Shown in pieces: positions 57,744 through 64,000 of a DNA stretch of 64,000 bases. This DNA is from Streptomyces sp. CB01635 (GTDB lineage Bacteria; Actinomycetota; Actinomycetes; Streptomycetales; Streptomycetaceae). Made by a program: the position numbers and the translations under genes. Where the stretch lies: the NCBI RefSeq assembly GCF_002803065.1, contig NZ_NNBL01000011.1, positions 1-64,000 on the forward strand, given 5' to 3'. Position 1 is the first letter of the stretch. The number at the start of each line of letters is the position of its first letter. The notes under the pieces are model-generated. The model made no database searches. It was not told the DNA's origin and saw only the letters and a program-made list of their open reading frames with translations.

Positions 57744-58772
57744 ATGCGCGTAGGAACTTTTGTACTGGCGGCCCAGTTCCCCGGCCAGGGGCAGGGGGAG
57801 GCGCTGCACCGGGCGGTGCGGTCCGCCGAGACGGCCGAGGAGGCCGGGCTCGACTCGGTCTGGCTGGCGGAGCACCACTTCGTGCCGTACGGCACCTGTC
57901 CGTCCGCGGTGACGCTCGCGGCGTTACTTCTCGGCCGCACCCGGCGCATCCGCGTCGGCACTGCGGTCAGCGTGCTGCCGACCGCCCACCCGGTCGCCCT
58001 CGGAGAGCAGGCGGCCCTGCTGCACCTGACGTCCGGCGGCCGCTTCTCGCTCGGCGTCGGCCGCGGCGGCCCCTGGGTGGACCTGGAGGTCTTCGGCTCG
58101 GGCATCGAGGCGTACGAGGAAGGGTTCCCGGAGTCCCTGGACCTGTTGCTGCGCTGGCTGCGCGAGCCCCGCGTCGAGGCCGAGGGGGAACGGTTCGCGT
58201 TCCGCGAGGTCGCCGTGGTCCCGCGCCCCGACGAGGCGCTCGACTCTCCCGACGGCCCCGAGGTGGTGGTCGCCTGCACCTCGCCGAACAGCGTGCGGCT
58301 CGCGGCCGAGCGCGGCCTTCCGATGCTGCTCGGCATGCACTCCGGGGACGAGGAGAAGGCCGAGATGGTCTCCCTGTGGCGCTCGCACGCGCGGGCCTTT
58401 GGCCGCAGCCCGGAGGAGATCCACGCCGCGGCGCACGTCTCGGCCGGAGTGGCCCAGATCGGCGACCGGACGGCGCAGGCTCGGGAGACGCTCCTCAAGG
58501 CGATGCCCGGCTGGCTGAAGCAGGGGCTCGACGCCCATGTGACGGTGGACGGCCGCACGCGGTCCATGCGGGACCCGGTCGCGTACACGGAACTGCTGTG
58601 CGGGCTGCACCCGGTGGGGACTCCCGGGCAGTGCGCCGACCGGCTCGCGGCGACCTCGGAGCGCACGGGCATCACGCGCTTCGCGCTGCTCGTCGAGGGC
58701 TCCGGAGATCTCGCGGCCACCGAGGAGAACGTGCGCAGGCTGGGCGCCGAGGTACTCCCCCGGCTCCGCTGA
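57744..58772 (+). CDS. LLM-class flavin-dependent oxidoreductase
   Basis: A 342-residue luciferase-like barrel enzyme (MRVGTFVLAAQFPGQ, AEEAGLDSVWLAEHHF, RIRVGTAVSVLPTAHPVALGEQAA, GRFSLGVGRG). It probably uses FMN or F420. The ATG has AGGAG upstream. Substrate unknown. It ends in a hairpin shared with the convergent gene at 58872. Confidence 0.92.
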   Translation: MRVGTFVLAAQFPGQGQGEALHRAVRSAETAEEAGLDSVWLAEHHFVPYGTCPSAVTLAALLLGRTRRIRVGTAVSVLPTAHPVALGEQAALLHLTSGGRFSLGVGRGGPWVDLEVFGSGIEAYEEGFPESLDLLLRWLREPRVEAEGERFAFREVAVVPRPDEALDSPDGPEVVVACTSPNSVRLAAERGLPMLLGMHSGDEEKAEMVSLWRSHARAFGRSPEEIHAAAHVSAGVAQIGDRTAQARETLLKAMPGWLKQGLDAHVTVDGRTRSMRDPVAYTELLCGLHPVGTPGQCADRLAATSERTGITRFALLVEGSGDLAATEENVRRLGAEVLPRLR

Positions 58773-58803
58773 GTCGCGTAACGGCCGTGCGGCCCGTAGT
58801 CCA

Positions 58804-58840
58804 CCGCTCCGTACTTGTGCACCTCCCGCGTACGGAGCGG
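58804..58840. terminator. Hairpin between convergent genes
   Basis: Perfect 11-bp arms CCGCTCCGTAC / GTACGGAGCGG around a 15-base loop. Weak as a terminator because of the loop, but well placed. Confidence 0.6.
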
Positions 58841-58871
58841 CAGACCATCCGATTCCGCCGTCAACCGGCCG

Positions 58872-59264
58872 TCAGCAGTCCCTGAGTTCCGGGGACTGGT
58901 TCAACAGCTGGTTGCGGGCCGAGGTGAAGCGGGCCAGCGTGCCGTCCACCGACGGGTCCTGTGGGAACACCGCCACACGGTGACAGTTCTGGAAGGCCAG
59001 CCGTACACCGAAGTGCCGCTGCAGCGCGCCACGAATCGCGTCACTCGCGAGCGCACGCAGCAGCTGCCCACGTGCCTGCTCGTCCGGCGGAGGCGTCTGG
59101 TTGTCGGCGAAATCTCCGCCGTCGACCTTCAGCTGGGCCACCAGGGAGCTGATCATCTCCCATGCGTAAGGCAGGGAGGTCCGGACGCAGTCGACGAAGT
59201 CAGCTTCGTCGACCTCGCCTCGCTCGGCCTGTTCCAACAGTGCCGGTGAGACGTCGAGCGACAT
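58872..59264 (-). CDS. Conserved actinobacterial protein (SCO5389 family)
   Basis: A 130-residue soluble protein with no recognised domain (MSLDVSPALLEQAERGEVDEADFVDCVRTSLPYAW ... FGVRLAFQNCHRVAVF). It is always or nearly always next to nucS in Streptomyces as I recall. GAGAGGAG precedes the ATG. Divergent from nucS with a 243-base promoter region. A role with NucS is a guess from position only. Confidence 0.82.
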   Translation of the reverse strand: MSLDVSPALLEQAERGEVDEADFVDCVRTSLPYAWEMISSLVAQLKVDGGDFADNQTPPPDEQARGQLLRALASDAIRGALQRHFGVRLAFQNCHRVAVFPQDPSVDGTLARFTSARNQLLNQSPELRDC

Positions 59265-59507
59265 GGGTTCTCCTCTCGCACCCCCGCGGGGAGCGGGGGC
59301 TGACGGGCAGGTAAGGAGCGCGCGACGACGTACGACCACGAACACGCTGCGTACAGGCGTCGCGACCTCCCGCTTATACGTTAAGCAACGTCCGGGGCCC
59401 GCAACAGGGGATCGCAGGCACAGTCGGTTCACAACCGGCCAATAACGAACCCGGTAGTTCCAGGGCGAATCGCGTGGACCACCGGTCGTCGAGTAGCGTT
59501 GCCGACC

Positions 59508-60179
59508 ATGCGTCTCGTCATCGCCCGTTGCTCCGTGGACTACGCGGGCAGGCTCACAGCCCATCTCCCGTCGGCTCCCCGCCTGATCCTCGTGAAGGCG
59601 GACGGCAGCGTCTCGATCCACGCGGACGACAGGGCCTACAAACCTCTCAACTGGATGTCCCCGCCCTGCACCCTGAAGGAGGGCACGGGCGACGACAGCG
59701 GCATCTGGACCGTCATCAACAAAGCGGGCGAGAAACTCATCATCACGATGGAGGAAGTCCTCCACGACTCCTCGCACGAACTGGGTGTGGACCCGGGTCT
59801 CATCAAGGACGGCGTGGAAGCGCACCTCCAGGAGCTCCTCGCCGACAGGATCGACACGCTCGGCGAGGGCTACACGCTCATCCGCCGCGAGTACCCGACG
59901 GCGATCGGGCCCGTCGACATCCTGTGCCGGGACGGTGACGGCGCGACCGTGGCCATCGAGATCAAGCGGCGCGGCGAGATCGACGGGGTGGAGCAACTCA
60001 CGCGCTATCTCGAGCTGTTGAACCGCGACCCGCACCTCGCCCCGGTACGCGGCGTCTTCGCCGCCCAGGAGATCAAGCCGCAGGCCCGCGTCCTGGCCAC
60101 GGACCGCGGTATCGGCTGCACGGTCCTGGACTACGACGCGCTGCGCGGCATCGAGGACGACAAGCTCCGCCTGTTCTGA
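59508..60179 (+). CDS. nucS: Mismatch endonuclease NucS/EndoMS
   Basis: A 223-residue mismatch-specific endonuclease that replaces MutS/MutL repair in actinobacteria. It has an N-terminal beta-barrel dimer domain (MRLVIARCSVDYAGRL ... RAYKPLNWM) and a RecB-like nuclease domain with Asp137 (GPVDILC) and Glu151-Ile-Lys153 (EIK). The last residues (DDKLRLF) are the clamp-binding end. ATG has no ribosome-binding site; TAGCGT about 9 bases upstream fits a leaderless transcript. A strong terminator follows. Confidence 0.96.
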   Translation: MRLVIARCSVDYAGRLTAHLPSAPRLILVKADGSVSIHADDRAYKPLNWMSPPCTLKEGTGDDSGIWTVINKAGEKLIITMEEVLHDSSHELGVDPGLIKDGVEAHLQELLADRIDTLGEGYTLIRREYPTAIGPVDILCRDGDGATVAIEIKRRGEIDGVEQLTRYLELLNRDPHLAPVRGVFAAQEIKPQARVLATDRGIGCTVLDYDALRGIEDDKLRLF

Positions 60180-60195
60180 CCTGTCGGGCACGACC

Positions 60196-60225
60196 GAGGG
60201 CCGGGTTCACAGGAACCCGGCCCTC
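60196..60225. terminator. Terminator between nucS and the NTPase gene
   Basis: Perfect 13-bp stem GAGGGCCGGGTTC / GAACCCGGCCCTC with a 4-base loop, between convergent stops. Confidence 0.88.
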
Positions 60226-60251
60226 AGTCGTGTGGTGCCTACGTACGGCCG

Positions 60252-62822
60252 TCAGATCGTCGACGAGGCGTCCGGCCCGCCGGGCGTACCCGGCGCGCTG
60301 TCCGCCGGGCTGCTCATCGCGGAGCTGCCGCTCGGCGCCGGACCGCTCGCCGAGTCCGACGTGTCAGGGGGCGACGGCGAGGTGGACGGCGTCCCGGACG
60401 ACGGCGGCGGGGAGCTCGTCGGGGGCTTGGACGTCGGAGGCTTCGACGTCGGGGGCTTCGACGTGGGCGGCTTGGAGGACGGCGGCTTCGACGTGGTCGG
60501 CTTGTCCGTCGGCTTGTCGGAGGGCTTGTCGCTCGGCTTGTCCGACGGCTTGCCGCTCTCGCCGGTCGACGGCCCGGTGCTGGGCGTCGGGTCGTCCGAC
60601 GTGTTCGGGATGCCGTCCTTGCCCGGGTCGGCGGGCCGCTGCGTGGAGCCCGCGTCGTCGCCGCCCTGGTCCGCCTGGTCGGCGCCGATGCCGCCGCCGT
60701 CCTCGCCCTGCGAGGCCGACGGGTTCACGTTGACGCTGTCGGACGGGGTCTCGTTGTTCGACGTGGCGCCGAGCGTCACGACGGTGCCGAGGACGGCCGC
60801 GAGGAGCGCTCCGGCGCCCGCGGCCACGAGGTTGCGCCGCGTGCCGGTGATGACGGCAAGACGGGCACCGCCGGGCTTGCCGCCGGGGCCGGTCCCGGCC
60901 TGCCGGGAGACCAGCGTGTCGGGTTCCGGGGGCGGCGCGGGCAGCGCGAACGCGGCCAGCACCCCGCCGGGGGGCGACGCCGACTCCTCGTAGCGCGCGG
61001 CGGGGACCTCTTCGCCCGCCGCCGTACGCCCGCCGGGGAGCGCGCCGCCGGAGCGGTCCGCGACCAGAGCGAGGGCGCGGCGGCCCGCGATGGTGCCCCG
61101 CTTGTCGGCCAGCGCGCCGCGCAGGGCGATGGAGGCCTCCAGCTCGGCGCGGGCCCGGTCGAGCTGCCCGCCGAGCAGCGCGAGGATGCCCAACTCGTGG
61201 TGGAAATAGGCCTCTTCCGCCACGTCGCCGGAGAGCCGCGCGGCCTCCTGTCCGGACCGAAGGCACCGCTCCCACACCGTCCAGCTGAGCCCGGCGGCGA
61301 ACGCGGGCGCGGCCGTACGGGCGAGAAGCACCGCGACGCTGCCCTCCTCGTCCGGCCCGGCCGGCGTCGTGCCGGGGACCAGTACGGTCAGTGCGGCGAG
61401 CAGGGCGTCGGCCTCGGCCGCGACCCGCTCGGGCCCGACCGAGGGATGCCCGGCCCACCACGCGTAGTGCTGCGCGGCGGTGTGCGCGTGGCCGCCGGTG
61501 TCGTCGGCGTATCCCGCGGTCGCCAGCTGGTCGTACACGCCGGAGGCCAGGCGGTACCGGCCGCCGACCGGTGTGACGAGGGCGCAGCCGACGAGTTCGG
61601 CGAGGGCCGCGTCGGCGTGGGTGTCGCCCACGAGGGCGGGCAGGTGGGCCTGGTGCGGTATCTCGCCGCCGAGCGCGACCGCGAACCGCAGGGTGGCGCG
61701 GGCCGATTCGCTGAGCCGGGACGCGAGCAGGGCCGCGGGCGCGGCGCCGTCGGCGAGCGAGGGCAGCGGCACGTCGTGGCCGCCCTCGGCATCGAAGGGC
61801 GCGTCTACGGGCGGGGCGCCGGGGCCTCCGAAGTAGCCGAACTCGTCGAAGACGTTCGGGTCGGCGCGCAGCTGGTCGCGCTGGCGCAGGAGCGCGCCGG
61901 CCTGCACGAAGCGCAGCGGGAGCCCCTCCGACTCGAACCAGAGGTCGCCGGCCCAGTTCGCCTCCTCCTCCGTGAGGACGCGGCCGACGGACCGCTCCAG
62001 GAGTTCGAGCCCGCCGCCGCGGCCGAGGCCGCCGAGGAAGACCTCTTCGAGGTGCGAGTCGGCGGACGGCGCCGCGACCTCGGGTGTGGCCGCGACCAGG
62101 AAGGCGCACTCGGGCGTCGCTTCGAGGAGCTCGTCGAGCGCGGCGCCGCCGAACTCGAGGTCGTCGAGGACGACGACGGCGCCGATGTCGTGGACGAGTT
62201 CGAGGAGCAGGGCCCGGTCGGGCCGGTGCAGCGGCGCGTTGTACACGACCGCGAAGAGGTCGTACAGCAGGTCGTTCGACGAGCGGCGGTGTCCGGAGAG
62301 CCGGACGACGCCGTCGGGCGCGACGTCCGCGCAGTCCTCGGCGACGGTGTCGAGCAGCACGGTGCGCCCGGAGCCCGAGGGTCCGGTGAGCCGCACGGAG
62401 CGCCCGCGCGCGAGGAGCCGGACGAGGCGCTCACGCTCCTCCTGCCGCTCGAGGAGCGGCAGTCGGGGCAGCGGGGGTCCGGCCGGCAGCGGCGGACGTG
62501 CGGCGCGGGCCATGTCGGCGCGCTCCGCCGGTGCGTACTTGACGGGCCGTCCCGGCCGCTCCCCCGGCGGGCACGGCTCGATCTCGCTGCCGTCGACGGG
62601 ATTGACGGTGAGCAGGAAGTCGCCGGACACGAGCTGCACGGTGCGGGCGAGCCCTTGTGCGGGCTGGCCGAAGTCAGGAGTGAGGGGATCCCTGGGCGGG
62701 CGCGGGCGGCTCGCCTGGGTGTCGCTCTCGTCGTCGTGGTGGCCACGGTCCGCGCGGTCGTAGGGATCCCCGCCGTACGGATCGTGCCCGAAGTCTTTCG
62801 GTCCCCGGTTCATCGGGTCCAT
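60252..62822 (-). CDS. Membrane-anchored NTPase with Pro/Ser/Lys-rich tail
   Basis: An 856-residue protein of unknown function. A disordered acidic N-terminus is followed by a P-loop ATPase domain with Walker A GPSGSGRT near residue 145 and a likely Walker B VVVLDDLEFGG. This is STAND/AAA-like and includes a winged-helix-like part. A TPR-like helical stretch follows, then one membrane helix (LVAAGAGALLAAVLGTVVTLG at ~670-690). An extracytoplasmic tail of ~160 residues is made of PSDK and KPPTS repeats. GGGGGG is 8 bases before the ATG. The tail may cross or bind the cell wall. It lies next to an STAS gene. Confidence 0.82.
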   Translation of the reverse strand: MDPMNRGPKDFGHDPYGGDPYDRADRGHHDDESDTQASRPRPPRDPLTPDFGQPAQGLARTVQLVSGDFLLTVNPVDGSEIEPCPPGERPGRPVKYAPAERADMARAARPPLPAGPPLPRLPLLERQEERERLVRLLARGRSVRLTGPSGSGRTVLLDTVAEDCADVAPDGVVRLSGHRRSSNDLLYDLFAVVYNAPLHRPDRALLLELVHDIGAVVVLDDLEFGGAALDELLEATPECAFLVAATPEVAAPSADSHLEEVFLGGLGRGGGLELLERSVGRVLTEEEANWAGDLWFESEGLPLRFVQAGALLRQRDQLRADPNVFDEFGYFGGPGAPPVDAPFDAEGGHDVPLPSLADGAAPAALLASRLSESARATLRFAVALGGEIPHQAHLPALVGDTHADAALAELVGCALVTPVGGRYRLASGVYDQLATAGYADDTGGHAHTAAQHYAWWAGHPSVGPERVAAEADALLAALTVLVPGTTPAGPDEEGSVAVLLARTAAPAFAAGLSWTVWERCLRSGQEAARLSGDVAEEAYFHHELGILALLGGQLDRARAELEASIALRGALADKRGTIAGRRALALVADRSGGALPGGRTAAGEEVPAARYEESASPPGGVLAAFALPAPPPEPDTLVSRQAGTGPGGKPGGARLAVITGTRRNLVAAGAGALLAAVLGTVVTLGATSNNETPSDSVNVNPSASQGEDGGGIGADQADQGGDDAGSTQRPADPGKDGIPNTSDDPTPSTGPSTGESGKPSDKPSDKPSDKPTDKPTTSKPPSSKPPTSKPPTSKPPTSKPPTSSPPPSSGTPSTSPSPPDTSDSASGPAPSGSSAMSSPADSAPGTPGGPDASSTI

Positions 62823-63039
62823 GGTCAAAGCCCCCCAAAAGCGTGGTGTGCCGGTGCCCCTCCCGGCCTGTGCACACTGCGCTGTCGCTTCTGGTCCGGT
62901 GCCCGCGAGAGGGTCCGTCAATCCGCGGGCGACCGAACCCTAGACCTGGGTCAGTATCTCCGAACAGCCGGGGTACCGCGCCGTCCGAGACGTCACAGTC
63001 TCGTGAGGATTGTGGGTGCTGCATACCGGAACGCCCGAT

Positions 63040-63363
63040 TCACACCCTGGGCAGCGATTCGACCCCGATGCCGCCCTCGATGGCGAGGATCCGGTGCAGC
63101 CGCGTCGCCACCAGGAGGCGCTGCATCTGGGGCGGCACGCCCCGCAACACCAGCCTGCGGCCACAGCGTCCTGCCCGCCGGTGGGCGCCCATGATGACGC
63201 CGAGACCCGTCGCGTCCCACGAGTCCAGCTCTGACAGATCGAGCAGCAGGTCGCCGACGCCGTCGTCGAGGGCCGTGTGCAGGACCGTACGGGCGTCCGC
63301 CGCGCTGCGGACGTCGAGGCGGCCCCCGACGACCAGCCCGGCGTGGTCGCCCCTGATGTACAT
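63040..63363 (-). CDS. STAS-domain protein (anti-sigma antagonist-like)
   Basis: A 107-residue STAS protein (HAGLVVGGRLDVRSAADARTVLHTAL ... LLLDLSELDSWDATGLGVIMGAHRRAG). Anti-anti-sigma factors carry Ser in the D-S-S/T-G motif that is phosphorylated by a kinase; here the motif is DATG (Ala51, Thr52), so the usual site is missing. GGGAG is 5-6 bases before the ATG. It may be a constitutive antagonist or have another partner, for example the NTPase gene beside it. Confidence 0.88.
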   Translation of the reverse strand: MYIRGDHAGLVVGGRLDVRSAADARTVLHTALDDGVGDLLLDLSELDSWDATGLGVIMGAHRRAGRCGRRLVLRGVPPQMQRLLVATRLHRILAIEGGIGVESLPRV

Positions 63364-63531
63364 ATGCGCTCCCCGAGAGTGCTTGTGTGCCGTGATTCCA
63401 GTGGTCTCTGTGTCGTACGGCGATCTGGGTATGTCACTGCAACTGACTGGCACGGGGGCGCAGAAGTTGCCGTCTGTAAGCGAACCGATACCGAATTCAC
63501 CCCGTGGGGTTACCCAAGGGGTGACGAGAGA

Positions 63532-64000
63532 TCAGTGCTTATAGAACCCCTGCCCGCTCTTGCGCCCGATGTCACCGGCGTCAACCATCCGGCGCATCAG
63601 CTCGGGCGGGGCGAACTTCTCGTCCTGGGACTCGGTGTAGATGTTGCTGGTGGCGTGCAGCAGGATGTCGACGCCCGTGAGGTCGGCGGTGGCGAGCGGC
63701 CCCATCGCGTGGCCGAAGCCGAGCTTGCAGGCGATGTCGATGTCCTCGGCGGTGGCGACGCCCGACTCGTACAGCTTGGCGGCCTCGACGACGAGGGCCG
63801 AGATGAGCCGCGTGGTCACGAAGCCGGCGACGTCGCGGTTGACGACGATGCAGGTCTTGCCGACCGACTCGGCGAACTCCCGCGTGGTGGCGAGCGTTTC
63901 GTCGCTCGTCTTGTAGCCGCGGACCAGCTCGCACAGCTGCATCATCGGGACCGGCGAGAAGAAGTGGGCGCCGACGACGCGCTCCGGGTGCTCCGTGACC
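63532..64000 (-). CDS. 3-hydroxybutyryl-CoA dehydrogenase C-terminus (partial)
   Basis: The end of a gene entering from the right. Visible are GAHFFSPVPMMQLCELVRG (end of the NAD-binding domain) and the C-terminal dimer domain (NRDVAGFVTTRLISALVVEAAKL, GFGHAMGPLATADLTGVDI, GRKSGQGFYKH). It catalyses NAD(P)-dependent conversion of acetoacetyl-CoA and 3-hydroxybutyryl-CoA and so would link to the thiolase at 46030 in the ethylmalonyl-CoA or butyryl-CoA routes. Confidence 0.93.
   Translation of the reverse strand, partial: VTEHPERVVGAHFFSPVPMMQLCELVRGYKTSDETLATTREFAESVGKTCIVVNRDVAGFVTTRLISALVVEAAKLYESGVATAEDIDIACKLGFGHAMGPLATADLTGVDILLHATSNIYTESQDEKFAPPELMRRMVDAGDIGRKSGQGFYKH

Overview
This window is a piece of a Streptomyces (or very closely related actinomycete) chromosome. 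It has very high GC with G/C-rich third codon positions, many GTG starts, GTGA/ATGA stop-start overlaps and a common Streptomyces intergenic repeat at 9789. It also carries genes restricted to this group: Scy/FilP polarity proteins, NucS, the GlgE-pathway genes, DUF6230/DUF6114, an IcmA-type mutase and DHA2 efflux/TetR pairs. The gene order largely matches what I recall of the S. coelicolor SCO5385 to SCO5442 region in reverse (nucS 5388, filP 5396, scy 5397, mce 5398, icmA 5415, pyk/ackA/pta/pfkA 5423-5426). That match is from memory and was not checked. I saw no rRNA, tRNA, CRISPR array, prophage or insertion sequence.

Layout. 0-4 kb: end of treS, then maltokinase and glgB (trehalose to alpha-glucan via maltose-1-phosphate). 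4-7.2 kb: a HelD-type RNA polymerase remodelling ATPase with an unusual structured leader, then a MerR regulator/thioredoxin pair. 7.2-9.8 kb: DHA2 drug exporter and its divergent TetR, with three copies of a palindromic operator between them. 9.8-13.8 kb: DctA dicarboxylate transporter facing a CitA/CitB-like two-component system. 13.8-17 kb: sugar ABC uptake system (lipoprotein and two permeases, no ATPase). 17-20.8 kb: a GntR-controlled catabolic cluster (DUF2848, MHS transporter, nitrilase) with the same operator at both promoters. 21-27.8 kb: glycolysis and acetate block (pfkA facing pta-ackA-pyk). 27.8-31 kb: secreted/membrane trio DUF6230, DUF6114 and a protein with LEA-like repeats. 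31-37.6 kb: CnoX/YbbN-like thioredoxin, TetR, secreted hydrolase, isobutyryl-CoA mutase large subunit, two DUF3817 membrane proteins, MarR and a thiamine-binding protein. 37.7-40.4 kb: a triple AIM24 operon and MarR. 40.4-43.5 kb: two-component system divergent from a PepSY protein with a His/Asp-rich tail. 43.5-47.8 kb: MFS exporter, meaB, thiolase, methylmalonyl-CoA epimerase. 48-53.2 kb: scy and filP. 53.2-57.2 kb: two ABC-2 exporter pairs. 57.2-64 kb: small zinc-ribbon-like protein, LLM oxidoreductase, an unknown conserved protein, nucS, a membrane-anchored NTPase with a long Pro/Ser/Lys tail, an STAS protein lacking the usual phosphoserine, and the end of a 3-hydroxybutyryl-CoA dehydrogenase gene.

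Most of the window is core metabolism and cell biology. The parts I consider least explained are the nested RNA structure that would hide the helD ribosome-binding site, the DUF6230/DUF6114/LEA-like operon, the AIM24 triplet, the acidic sensor/PepSY pair, the GntR-DUF2848-nitrilase cluster, and the 78-bp duplication at the start of an ABC permease gene.
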